The notes below the pieces were generated by a model. That model worked only from the letters and a program-made list of their open reading frames with translations, was not told the origin of the DNA and did not search any database. 11,294 bases of DNA from positions 1 through 11,294 of the forward strand of contig CAZSXU010000052.1 in assembly GCA_964610505.1 (NCBI GenBank), in the 5' to 3' direction. The position numbers were made by a program, and so were the translations under genes. The stretch comes from CAZSXU01 sp964610505. Lineage in GTDB: Bacteria > Arandabacterota > Arandabacteria > JAGLYR01. Shown here in pieces: positions 4,469-11,294 of this stretch (its first letter is position 1; the number at the start of each line of letters is the position of its first letter).

Positions 4469-6316
4469 CTATTGAACATACCCCAGTGCCTTCAGCCTCT
4501 CCATCGTCTGCCGATCCAGGCCTTCAAACGGCGACCGCCCCTCGTCGGCTCCCGGAAGGCCGCCTTCCAGCCGATCGATCTCCGCCAGCAACCGTTCCTC
4601 CATGGCCGCGGCCACGGCTTCCTCCGCTTCGAACAGATCGTTCCGTTCCGCCGGATCCGCTGCCAGGTCATACAGCAACCGCTCGCCGTTCTTGAAATCG
4701 ATGATCACCTTCCAGTCGGACGTCCGCAGGCCGAAGCGCTTTCCACTGTAAACAAAGGCGCGGCGGTCCGGAGTTCCGTCGATTCCGCGCGCAAGAGGCA
4801 CCAGACTTTCCCCCTCGATCCACTCGGGGATGTCGTCCCCGATGAGGGACAGGATCGTCGGAACGATGGCACTGTTCTCCACGACCGCGTCCACGGTTCG
4901 CCCCGCCTCGAGCGTTCCGGGGCAATGCAGAATCAGCGGTACCTGAACGGATCCGTCGTAGACATCCTGGTGGCGGAAGTAGGGCTCGTGGTCTCCCAGA
5001 TTCTCACCATGGTCCGCCGTGAAGACGATGAGGGTTCGTTCGGCGGGTGAAACCTGTTCAAGGAGACTCAGAAACCGGGTGAGACCGTCGTCCACGGTCA
5101 GGATTTCGCCGTCGTAGAGAGATAGGTTTCGGGCCAGGGTCTTGGGGTCCCTGCCCTGATCGACCCAGAGGGAGCCCTCCGTTTTCGAAGTCTCCGGAGG
5201 AAACGCCGAGCGGTACGGCTCCAGCGGTTCGTAGGGCCAGTGAGGATCGAGAAGATGAAGGAAAAGGAAAAACGGCGTCTTCGGCCTTCCCCGCAACCAT
5301 TTCCCTACGCAGAGAAGCGTCTGGTTATCGCCCCCCCGGATTTTCCACATGAACTTATCGAAGAACTCCTTGACGGCCAGCGTTTGAATGAGAAGGGTCA
5401 GGCTCACCGGGCGGAGCTTCTCCACGTGACCCGACTCGATGTACGTGTCGAACCCCTGGGTGAATCCGAAGCGGTCGTCCAGGAGAGTGTTGGTCGTAAA
5501 CCCCGCCGTAACATACCCCCCGTCCCGGAGGATTTCCGCCAGGGTCATCAAGGAATCCGAGAGAGATTCCCCGTTTCGCCTCAACCGATGTGTTTGGGGA
5601 ACGACTCCCGTGAGCATCGTCGCGTGCGAAGGACCCGTCGACGGCTCTGGGCAGAAGGCCTTCTCGAACTTCACTCCCTCCCGTGCCAGGCGGTCGATGG
5701 TGGGCGAGGTTCGCCGTTCGTAACCGTAGCATCCAAGGTGATCCGCCCGAAGTGCATCGATCGAGATCAGCACGACCGAGGACTTTCCCCCCGGATCGCC
5801 GGCGCCTCCCCCGGCTCCTCCCGTCATGCCCGCCAATAGGGCGGCGGGCGCCCCCACGGTGGCCAGAGCGACCCCAAAAACCCGTCGGCCAAGACGCGGA
5901 GCCCTCTCCGCCGTCCGCCCGGCGGATAACCCTCGCGTAACACCCCAGGCGACAACGAATCCCAGGAGCAGGGAAACCACCAGCGCCCCGAAGTCAAACA
6001 CGAGACTCCAGAAACTCCAGAAAGGAATGCCGAGAAGGACCCACTTGTTTCCCCAGTAGACCAGGGCAAGGAAGACAAAGGCCGCCGGCGAAAGACCCGA
6101 TGCCCACCAGAGCGCCCGGCGGGCATCCATCACTCGAACCAGAACCGCCGAGAACACCAGCGCTCCCAAACCGCCTGCCGCACCGTAGACGAGCACCGAG
6201 AACAGGTAACCGACGAGCAGCCGAGGACTGAACATCGCGCTCAGCACGAGGGCGCACACGGCTCCGGCGATCATGCCCACCAGAACGGAGCCGAGAAGGA
6301 CGGTGCGAGTTTGCAA
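4469..6316 (-). CDS. polytopic membrane protein with alkaline-phosphatase/sulfatase-superfamily domain
   Basis: 615 aa from a TTG start. Residues 8-165 contain about five membrane segments; residues 180 to the end form a sulfatase-fold domain on one side of the membrane. Metal-site motifs are SIDALRADHLGCYGY (D187), HLLDPHWPYEP (354-364) and TADHGENLGDH (D435, H436); YDLAADPAERNDL and ERLKALGYVQ close the protein as in many sulfatase-like proteins. Where sulfatases carry Cys/Ser-x-Pro-x-Arg, this has TGPSH (T227-H231), so a formylglycine enzyme is unlikely. A phosphodiesterase, a phospho-group transferase or a divergent hydrolase fits better. The TTG at 6316 is chosen because GGAGGG sits 5 nt upstream and a promoter lies just above. 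An in-frame extension to 6682 overlaps the DUF4340 gene and crosses that promoter; ATG 6274 would cut the first membrane segment. Confidence 0.85.
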   Translation of the reverse strand: MQTRTVLLGSVLVGMIAGAVCALVLSAMFSPRLLVGYLFSVLVYGAAGGLGALVFSAVLVRVMDARRALWWASGLSPAAFVFLALVYWGNKWVLLGIPFWSFWSLVFDFGALVVSLLLGFVVAWGVTRGLSAGRTAERAPRLGRRVFGVALATVGAPAALLAGMTGGAGGGAGDPGGKSSVVLISIDALRADHLGCYGYERRTSPTIDRLAREGVKFEKAFCPEPSTGPSHATMLTGVVPQTHRLRRNGESLSDSLMTLAEILRDGGYVTAGFTTNTLLDDRFGFTQGFDTYIESGHVEKLRPVSLTLLIQTLAVKEFFDKFMWKIRGGDNQTLLCVGKWLRGRPKTPFFLFLHLLDPHWPYEPLEPYRSAFPPETSKTEGSLWVDQGRDPKTLARNLSLYDGEILTVDDGLTRFLSLLEQVSPAERTLIVFTADHGENLGDHEPYFRHQDVYDGSVQVPLILHCPGTLEAGRTVDAVVENSAIVPTILSLIGDDIPEWIEGESLVPLARGIDGTPDRRAFVYSGKRFGLRTSDWKVIIDFKNGERLLYDLAADPAERNDLFEAEEAVAAAMEERLLAEIDRLEGGLPGADEGRSPFEGLDRQTMERLKALGYVQ

Positions 6317-6355
6317 TAGAACCCTCCGGTCGCGGGAAAGCGAGTCTGTGGCTGC

Positions 6356-6385
6356 AGTATACAAATCGGGGCTGGCCGATGCCAG
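6356..6385 (-). promoter_or_regulatory. sigma70-like promoter for the sulfatase-like gene
   Basis: Minus strand: -35 CTGGCA (6385-6380), 18-nt spacer, -10 TATACT (6361-6356, 5/6). The start point would be near 6349, about 33 nt before the TTG start, which supports that start and an own transcript for this gene. Confidence 0.5.
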
Positions 6386-6441
6386 AGGAATTGAGAAATG
6401 AACAGGGCGGGTCACTCTCAACGGACCCACCCCGTGACTCA

Positions 6442-6463
6442 CCATCCGTGAAATCTGTGGTTC
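6442..6463 (-). repeat. decayed 9-mer array (ATCYGTGNA)
   Basis: CATCCGTGA and AATCTGTGG are two units of the 9-bp family, in the spacer between the DUF4340 stop and the sulfatase-like gene. CCGGACTT follows, half of the palindrome seen at 1523-1552. The array ends 6 nt from the DUF4340 stop codon. Confidence 0.6.
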
Positions 6464-6468
6464 CGGAC

Positions 6469-7428
6469 TTACCCGCCCGACGAATCGAAGCCGGCCGTTT
6501 CCTCGGGCGCCGGTTCCCGAATCTCTTCCACACTCTGGAAGAGATTTTGAATGCGGTAGGTCCGGACCTTGAAGATCATATCCCGGTCCGGGCGCTTCAC
6601 CCAGCGACTTCCGCTGTCTTCCTCGCCCACCAGCAGCACGCGGTCTGTGCCGTCCTCCAGATGCGCCGTGAACGTTCCCCACGGATCGTCCAGTCCCGCG
6701 TCCCCAGGCGAAATCTCCGGATCGAAGTCGTCGGCCACCAGTTGAGAGAACGTCCTGAGAATGTTGTCGACCACATTCATCTTGGCCTCGGCCGAATCGG
6801 GCCCGCTGAGATACCAGCGGATCTTGTCCTCGGTCCGGACCTGGATCAATGTATCGGCGCGGTCGATCCTGAATCGCAGAACCTCGTCCTGCGCGATGTT
6901 GAAGATGGTGCGGTCCCGCCAGCCCCGCTCGCCCTTGTCGAAGATTCCGCGAATGTATCCACTCACCAGGATGACGTCATTCGACCCGTCCACCCTCACG
7001 TAGGAGCCCGAGTGCCCCGGTCCGCTTTTCCCGACGAAAAGATGGGCCATCGGGGTTTCCCCGGTTCCCAGGAAGCGGCACTCCAGCATGCTGCCGTCCA
7101 CCTGGAAGAGCGCTTGTTTCTCAGCGTTGCGGGAAGCCACCTCTTCGCGTTTCAGATCCCGCACTCGGGCCAGCAGGGCCCCAACGGCCCGAGCGTCGGC
7201 CGGATAGTCGTCCTCGGTCGTCACCCGCCAGAGTTCGCCGGCCTTTGCCAGTCGCGTGGTATCGCTCGGCGTCATCAGCTCGACGAACGCCACCGCCGTA
7301 GAATCGAAACCCGGGAACAGCGACGGCGCTTCGATCTTTGTCTTCCCCCCAAAGGGATTCTCGGCGACCACGGCCACCAGCAGGAGAACGACGAACACCG
7401 CAAGCATGATCAGTGTATTTCGCTTCAT
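6469..7428 (-). CDS. DUF4340 domain protein of a Gld-type ABC exporter
   Basis: 319 aa. Residues 1-23 are a single N-terminal membrane anchor (MKRNTLIMLAVF, continuing hydrophobic); the rest is soluble, presumably periplasmic, and fits DUF4340: an early repeat with GELWRV and ADARAVGALLARV, the SGYIRGIFDKGERGWRDRTI stretch, then a second repeat with IRWYLSGPDSAEAK. DUF4340 proteins typically follow GldG-like genes; their exact role is unknown. The ATG at 7428 is preceded closely by GGAGGG (short spacer); an in-frame GTG at 7437 is an alternative. It begins 27 nt after the GldG-like stop and is the last gene of the exporter operon. The TAA is followed at once by a degenerate 9-mer array. Confidence 0.85.
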   Translation of the reverse strand: MKRNTLIMLAVFVVLLLVAVVAENPFGGKTKIEAPSLFPGFDSTAVAFVELMTPSDTTRLAKAGELWRVTTEDDYPADARAVGALLARVRDLKREEVASRNAEKQALFQVDGSMLECRFLGTGETPMAHLFVGKSGPGHSGSYVRVDGSNDVILVSGYIRGIFDKGERGWRDRTIFNIAQDEVLRFRIDRADTLIQVRTEDKIRWYLSGPDSAEAKMNVVDNILRTFSQLVADDFDPEISPGDAGLDDPWGTFTAHLEDGTDRVLLVGEEDSGSRWVKRPDRDMIFKVRTYRIQNLFQSVEEIREPAPEETAGFDSSGG

Positions 7429-7455
7429 GCCCTCCACCCCGCAAATGCTCTCGAC

Positions 7456-9087
7456 TCAGACACCGTACGCTTCGTAGATCTTCCTGGCACGCCTTCGCGC
7501 ATACACACGAATGAGCCCGTAGACGATGACCAGAATCGGAATCGCGAAAATATTGACGAACTTCACGGCGGATTTGACCCCTTCGGACACTTCCCGAAGC
7601 GGCCGGGTCGTGATCCCACGGGAACGAATTCCGATGAGGTCGTTCCCCAACGTGAGCCAATCCACGGTGTTCAGGACGAAGACCCCGCCCGTCGGATACT
7701 GTCCCAGAAAATTGTCGGTCGCGAAACTCGAGCTGCCCACCACGACGATCCGGGTCTCCGGGCTCTCGCGAACCAAAGGTGACGGCTCGGGGGGCGTCTC
7801 CCCCTCTTCGGCCTCTATCTCGGGAATGCCCCGCTCGGCGTAGAAGCTTCGGAAGCTCCCGGTCAGGGCGACGACCAGGGGGATCTCCCCCTTGCTTCCG
7901 GTCATGTTGACGAACCGCTGCTGAGGATTCAGGTTGAAGGCTCCGCCCTGTTTCCACGACTCAGATGAACTCTTGGCGAGCACCACGGTCGTCACGGCCG
8001 CCGCGTCGGCGTTCGAGGACGGATCTTCCTCCGCTTCGGCGTTCGCGAGCTCCAGGGCACCCGTCCAAGGAAAGACCAGGGCGCCGAGATCGCTCACGAC
8101 GGGGGAATTCTCGTCCAATCCGGACTCGATCACCCTCGGCCAGAAGGGATACGGAAGACTGAACGTGATGTACCCCATGTTGAAAGACGCGGTCGCGTTG
8201 ACCGGATCGAGGACCAGCTCCTTGGTGAGGCCGACGCCGTAGTGCTTGAGAAGATCGTCGAGACCGGACTCCACAATTTTCGCCTGAAGCATCTCGGGGA
8301 CCAGCTCGACGGCATCCACCAGGAAGACGGCCCTGCCGCCCCGCATGATGAACTGATCGATTTCATACTTGTCCCGTTCCGGGACGTCCCGAGGACCGGC
8401 GATCACGAGCGTCGCAACGTCGTGCGGAACCGGTTCCCCGCCCGCCACGGCGATCACCCTGTACTGTTCTTCGAGCGCGCCCTTGAGCGCCGTCAGATCC
8501 TGCTCCAGGTCCTTCTCGCCGTGCCCCGAGAGGAACCCCACGGTCTTCTCCTCCGTCCTCGACACCTTCAGAATCTTGGACGTCAGGTCGTACTCCAGGT
8601 TCCGAACGTTCAGGACCTGCGGCATCACCTCGCTCTTGTCCCCGTAGAGCACGGCGATGCCCAGGTAGGCGTTCATCACCTGCATCTTGTCCTTTTCAAT
8701 CACCTGAAGCGGAACCTGTCGAATTCCCAGCTGGCGGGCGGCCTGCGCGTCCTCGGGATTGTCTTCGGGGTCGATGAACTGGATGTTGAGATTGCCCCCG
8801 GAGTAGGCTCGATATTCATCGAGGAGGTCCTTCACCTGTTGGTCGAGACTGACCAGCCTGGAGGGCAACTTCTTGGTGCTCGTGAAATACACGCGAATGT
8901 TCACGACATCGTCGAGGCGGCCCAGAATCCTCCGCGTGGACTCGGTCACGGTGAACTGCCTGTCCTCGGTCAGGTCCGCCCGAGCGAAATGCCTGTAGGA
9001 CAGGAAGTTGATGACCACCAGGATGCCGAGGACAATCAACACGGACAGGATCGCGTTCATGCTCGATGCCTTACGAGATCTCGTCAC
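7456..9087 (-). CDS. gldG-like: GldG-family ABC transporter auxiliary protein
   Basis: About 543 aa. There is a membrane segment at about 12-30, then RADLTEDRQFTVTESTRRIL, the hallmark start of GldG/ABC_transp_aux (PF09822) proteins. A large periplasmic region follows with VGFLSGHGE, LVIAGPRDV, GGRAVFLVD and VVVGSSSFATDNF. A second membrane segment at about 507-527 precedes a basic tail. In flavobacteria GldG works with GldA and GldF in gliding and type IX secretion; outside Bacteroidetes the substrate is unknown. GTG 9087 is chosen: it follows the permease stop by 2 nt, has AGGAGG 11 nt upstream, and gives the short basic N-tail usual in the family. ATG 9060 (AAGG upstream) and GTG 9099 are alternatives. 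Confidence 0.88.
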   Translation of the reverse strand: MTRSRKASSMNAILSVLIVLGILVVINFLSYRHFARADLTEDRQFTVTESTRRILGRLDDVVNIRVYFTSTKKLPSRLVSLDQQVKDLLDEYRAYSGGNLNIQFIDPEDNPEDAQAARQLGIRQVPLQVIEKDKMQVMNAYLGIAVLYGDKSEVMPQVLNVRNLEYDLTSKILKVSRTEEKTVGFLSGHGEKDLEQDLTALKGALEEQYRVIAVAGGEPVPHDVATLVIAGPRDVPERDKYEIDQFIMRGGRAVFLVDAVELVPEMLQAKIVESGLDDLLKHYGVGLTKELVLDPVNATASFNMGYITFSLPYPFWPRVIESGLDENSPVVSDLGALVFPWTGALELANAEAEEDPSSNADAAAVTTVVLAKSSSESWKQGGAFNLNPQQRFVNMTGSKGEIPLVVALTGSFRSFYAERGIPEIEAEEGETPPEPSPLVRESPETRIVVVGSSSFATDNFLGQYPTGGVFVLNTVDWLTLGNDLIGIRSRGITTRPLREVSEGVKSAVKFVNIFAIPILVIVYGLIRVYARRRARKIYEAYGV

Positions 9088-9089
9088 CC

Positions 9090-9806
9090 CTACGCCCACC
9101 TCCTACTCTCGATCCAGCGGATATTGAGCCACAGGAAAAATCCGATCACCGACAGGTAGTAGATCACGTCTCTCGAATCGATCACCCCGCGTCCGATGGA
9201 GTCGAAATGGGATCCGAGACCGATGAACTTGAAGATCGGTACCAGCCAGTGCGGCAAATTGAACAGGACGAATTCGGCCCCCACGATGAACATCAGGAAA
9301 CACAGGACGAAGCCGAGGATGAAGGCCACGATCTGGTTCTCGGTGAGTCCCGAAATGAAAAGCCCGATGGCGAGATACGCGCCCCCCATCAGAAACGCTC
9401 CCAGGTACCCGCCGATGATGGGACCGGCATCGGGATTCCCCAGTGCCGCCACCGTAACGGGCAGGGAGAAGGAAAGGGCCACGGCGAGGGATACGAAGGA
9501 GAAGCTCGCCAGGAACTTCCCGAGCACGACCTCGTGGTCCTTGACCGGCAGCGTCATCAGAAGCTCGGTGGTTCCCAGCTTCTTTTCTTCGGCCCAGAGC
9601 CGCATGGTCGCGGCGGGGACAAAGAAGAGAAAGGCCCAGGGCAGAAGACCGAAGAACGCCCGCATGGAGGCCTGGTTCTCGATGAAGAAACCCGTCATCA
9701 CCAGCCATCCCATCACGGTCAGAAACACCGTGATGAAGATGTACGCAATCGGTGAATTGAAATAGCTTCTGAACTCCTTCTTGAAGATGGTCCAGATGTT
9801 TTGCAT
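9090..9806 (-). CDS. gldF-like: ABC-2 type permease, GldF-like
   Basis: 238 aa with six membrane segments (about 20-41, 52-70, 97-120, 128-152, 158-181, 215-230). The N-terminal KKEFRSYFNSPIAYIF and the RLWAEEKKLGTTELLMTLPV loop (69-88) are typical of GldF/ABC-2 permeases that pair with a GldA-type ATPase. It forms the membrane pore of the exporter and is nearly joined to the GldG-like gene (2 nt gap), so translational coupling is likely. The ATG at 9806 has a GAGGGAA ribosome site 7 nt upstream. It is separated from the ATPase gene by a 159-nt gap filled with a repeat element, unusual inside such an operon. Confidence 0.9.
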   Translation of the reverse strand: MQNIWTIFKKEFRSYFNSPIAYIFITVFLTVMGWLVMTGFFIENQASMRAFFGLLPWAFLFFVPAATMRLWAEEKKLGTTELLMTLPVKDHEVVLGKFLASFSFVSLAVALSFSLPVTVAALGNPDAGPIIGGYLGAFLMGGAYLAIGLFISGLTENQIVAFILGFVLCFLMFIVGAEFVLFNLPHWLVPIFKFIGLGSHFDSIGRGVIDSRDVIYYLSVIGFFLWLNIRWIESRRWA

Positions 9807-9873
9807 CGGCAGTTCCCTCTAGATGGCCTCACCCACAGACTTCCAGCCCTGGTATCACAAGCGGTCCCGGGGC

Positions 9874-9965
9874 GGAGCAATAGAACGATGGAACCATGGA
9901 TCCAATGGAGCAGAGTGTGTCGTTCTTCGATGCCGCTCTCCAGAATCTACGGCTCCATTGCTCTG
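9874..9965 (+). repeat. 8-mer element A, ending exactly at the ATPase stop codon
   Basis: Degenerate 8-bp units (GGAGCAAT, AGAACGAT, GGAACCAT) are followed by a core with TTCGATGCC and then an inverted unit (CTCCATTG). The element is about 70% similar, by eye, to the reverse complement of 10996-11099. It fills the gap between permease and ATPase genes and ends one base before the ATPase TAG (9966-9968). Confidence 0.65.
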
Positions 9966-10925
9966 CTACGCGCGCTCCCCGGCCGTCAGTGCGGCAAACA
10001 CTTCTTCCAGGCTCGCTTTCTCCTTACCGAGTTCACTCAGGACCCAGTTCTTCTCCACCGCCAAGCGGAAGACATGTTCCGTCAGCAATCCGCCGTTGGA
10101 CGTCTTGAGGGTGTAGCGGTGCCACTCGGGCCGGTCGGCCGCCGTCCACTGAATCGAGGTCACCCCCTCGAGGGCCCGAAGCCCTGCTTCGATCTCCTCC
10201 TGGGGACCCCGGATTTCCAGCCGCACGCTCGCCCCTCCACCTCCCCGGCTCGCCAGCTCTTCCGGCGTTCCCGAGGCCACGAGTTCCCCGCGGTTGATGA
10301 TCAACACACGGTCGCACGTGACTTGCACCTCGGGCAGGATGTGGGTGCAGAGAATGATGGTCTTCTCCCGGCCGATTCTTCGAATGAGCTCTCGAATCTC
10401 CACGATCTGGTTGGGGTCGAGACCGCTGGTGGGTTCGTCCAGGATCAGGATGTCGGGGTCGTGAACGAGCGTCAGGGCCAATCCCACGCGCTGCCGGAAT
10501 CCTTTCGACAGCTGCCCGATGGTCTTGTGCATCACCTCGCCCAGACCGCAGATCTCCACCATCTTCTTGATGCGGGCCGACCGTTCCGTTCCCGGGATGC
10601 CTCGAAGCTCCGAGATGAACTCCAGGCATTCCACGACTCCTAGATCCATGTAGAGCGGGGCGCTCTCGGGCAAGTAGCCGATTCGCTTGCGCACTTCCAG
10701 CGGCCTCTCGAAAACGTCGTGGCCGGCCACTTCCGCGTCGCCCCGGTCCGCCGAGAGATAACAGGTGAGGATCCGCATGGTGGTGGTCTTCCCCGCTGCG
10801 TTGGGCCCAAGGAATCCCAACACCTCTCCCCTTCTGACTTCGAAGGATACGTCCCGGACCGCCACCGTCTCGCCGAAACTTTTCCAGAGATTTCGTACCT
10901 TGATCATCGCGGGTTGGGTTTCCAC
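9966..10925 (-). CDS. gldA-like: ABC transporter ATP-binding protein, GldA-like
   Basis: About 319 aa. It has Walker A GPNAAGKTTT, Q/D-loop region YLPESAPLY, signature LSKGFRQR, Walker B ILILDEPTSGLDP and the H-loop CTH, all intact. The C-terminal extension (about 235-319) ends SLEEVFAALT, typical of the ATPase partners of ABC-2 and Gld permeases. It powers the permease/GldG/DUF4340 complex encoded directly downstream. Start choice is open: GTG 10925 has GAGAGGG 8 nt upstream and is taken here; ATG 10907 opens the conserved MIKVRNLWKSFG but has no SD; ATG 10955 has GGAG at 6 nt, yet both codon and SD lie inside a perfect 49-nt palindrome. It is the first gene of its operon, with a promoter about 280 nt upstream. 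Confidence 0.9.
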   Translation of the reverse strand: METQPAMIKVRNLWKSFGETVAVRDVSFEVRRGEVLGFLGPNAAGKTTTMRILTCYLSADRGDAEVAGHDVFERPLEVRKRIGYLPESAPLYMDLGVVECLEFISELRGIPGTERSARIKKMVEICGLGEVMHKTIGQLSKGFRQRVGLALTLVHDPDILILDEPTSGLDPNQIVEIRELIRRIGREKTIILCTHILPEVQVTCDRVLIINRGELVASGTPEELASRGGGGASVRLEIRGPQEEIEAGLRALEGVTSIQWTAADRPEWHRYTLKTSNGGLLTEHVFRLAVEKNWVLSELGKEKASLEEVFAALTAGERA

Positions 10926-10944
10926 GTTTGGCACCCTCTCACTA

Positions 10945-10993
10945 GCCTGGATCATGAATGACTCCGGTGTCCGGAGTCATTCATGATCCAGGC
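10945..10993. repeat. 49-nt perfect palindrome (23-bp arms, 3-nt loop)
   Basis: The arms 10945-10967 and 10971-10993 are exact reverse complements (ends GCCTGG / CCAGGC, inner ACTCCGG / CCGGAGT) around TGT. It lies at the 5' end of the ATPase gene and contains an ATG with GGAG spacing, which would be hidden if the mRNA folds. It is adjacent to 8-mer element B. It could be a recombination or insertion footprint, or a leader RNA hairpin. Confidence 0.85.
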
Positions 10994-10995
10994 AG

Positions 10996-11099
10996 CGCAA
11001 TGGAGCAATCGATCAATAGAGCAATAGATCCCGGAAAAAGGCATCGTAGAAGGACACCCGGCTCCATTGCGGTCCAATGTTCTATTGGTCTATTGCTCC
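10996..11099 (-). repeat. 8-mer element B
   Basis: Read on the minus strand it starts GGAGCAAT, AGACCAAT, continues through a core with TTCTACGATGCC, and closes with an array of inverted 8-mers (ATTGCTCT, ATTGATCG, ATTGCTCC). It aligns with element A (9874-9965) over about 90 nt but faces the other way, so the pair brackets the ATPase gene. Confidence 0.65.
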
Positions 11100-11207
11100 G
11101 TCCCATCACACCTGATGATACCAACGCTCATAGTTTATCCACAAAGCACGCTAGACACTCGAAGTCTGTTCTGTAACCGCGGGGGTCAACCCAGCTGCAG
11201 AGTCTGT

Positions 11208-11236
11208 CTTATACAACGCTCTTGCAGCCCCGTCAA
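11208..11236 (-). promoter_or_regulatory. sigma70-like promoter for the ABC exporter operon
   Basis: Minus strand: -35 TTGACG (11236-11231, 5/6), exactly 17 nt, -10 TATAAG (11213-11208, 5/6). This is the best promoter match in the window. Start near 11201 gives a leader of about 275 nt that includes element B and the palindrome. Confidence 0.65.
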
Positions 11237-11247
11237 GGGCGTTTTTT
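11215..11247 (+). terminator. intrinsic-terminator-like hairpin on the plus strand
   Basis: AACGCTCTTG (11215-11224) and CAAGGGCGTT (11234-11243) pair with one G-U across a 9-nt loop, and the T-run 11242-11247 follows. There is no plus-strand gene in the window for it to end. It overlaps the promoter on the other strand, so it may be coincidental or protect against antisense transcription. Confidence 0.45.
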
Positions 11248-11294
11248 GCCGCCCCGAAGACCCACCGGTATGTTCCTACACAGGAATCCGGGCC

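Larger units (their letters stand above)
10956..11294. other. 339-nt gene-free leader and upstream region of the exporter operon
   Basis: No credible gene. It holds most of the palindrome, element B, and a promoter overlapping a plus-strand terminator-like hairpin, listed separately. Between 11102 and 11207 I see no repeat, RNA gene or clear site. Confidence 0.65.

Noticed and set aside
6317..6682. N-terminal extension of the sulfatase-like protein
   Set aside because: It overlaps the DUF4340 gene, crosses a promoter and a 9-mer repeat, and has no SD at the upstream ATGs, while TTG 6316 has GGAGGG at 5 nt.
6379..7782. Long plus-strand open frame (467 codons) opposite the DUF4340 and GldG-like genes
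   Set aside because: Antisense to two recognisable genes; the protein is rich in His/Arg/Pro with no motif or membrane segment.
8242..9159. Plus-strand open frame of 305 codons opposite the GldG-like gene
   Set aside because: Antisense shadow of a gene with clear family motifs; the composition is typical of reverse-frame translation in GC-rich DNA.
9823..10116. Small plus-strand genes around 9823-10116
   Set aside because: They read through 8-mer element A and the antisense of the ATPase C-terminus; no SD or family feature was found.
10958..11176. Small plus-strand gene upstream of the ATPase
   Set aside because: The peptide is a translation of the palindrome and element B; the start has no ribosome site.
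11100..11294. tRNA or other structured RNA gene near the right edge
   Set aside because: I looked for a cloverleaf (GGTTCGA-type T arm with a matching acceptor) and saw none; the only structure is the short hairpin with a T-run.

Overview
This is a GC-rich bacterial window with seven protein-coding genes, all on the minus strand, and unusually repeat-laden spacers. The kind of organism is an inference. A PPAD-like secreted deiminase with a FlgD-fold, type IX secretion (T9SS) style C-terminal domain, a GldA/GldF/GldG-type ABC exporter, and a sulfatase-fold protein ending in the common ERLKALGYV-like tail together point to the FCB group or a neighbouring candidate phylum (Eisenbacteria-, Krumholzibacteriota- or Latescibacterota-like). 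No rRNA or ribosomal marker is present to settle it.

Read in the direction of transcription (right to left), the layout is as follows. (1) 11236-6469: a good sigma70-like promoter, a roughly 280-nt leader carrying repeats and a 49-nt perfect palindrome, then an ABC ATPase, a 6-TM permease, a GldG-family auxiliary protein and a DUF4340 protein. The last three are tightly packed and form one membrane complex. (2) 6385-4469: a second promoter and a polytopic membrane protein with an alkaline-phosphatase/sulfatase-superfamily domain, best started at a TTG with a strong Shine-Dalgarno sequence. (3) 4099-2240: a secreted peptidylarginine deiminase-family enzyme with signal peptide, catalytic domain, Ig-like domain and C-terminal sorting domain, followed by a GC-rich hairpin. 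(4) 1446-33: a two-gene operon of a small caspase-like His/Cys protein and a COG1768-type metallophosphoesterase.

The spacers hold degenerate short-period tandem arrays with periods of 7, 8 and 9 bp, resembling the STRR sequences known from cyanobacteria. They also hold larger inverted structures: a 242-bp MITE-like element bounded by 28-nt inverted 9-mer arrays, a 198-bp duplicated unit with long internal inverted arms, and a pair of related 8-mer elements facing each other across the ABC ATPase gene. Several arrays start exactly at stop codons. The strongest leads are the caspase-like/phosphoesterase pair, the PPAD-like enzyme outside Bacteroidetes, and the repeat system. All functions are read from the sequence without any database search.
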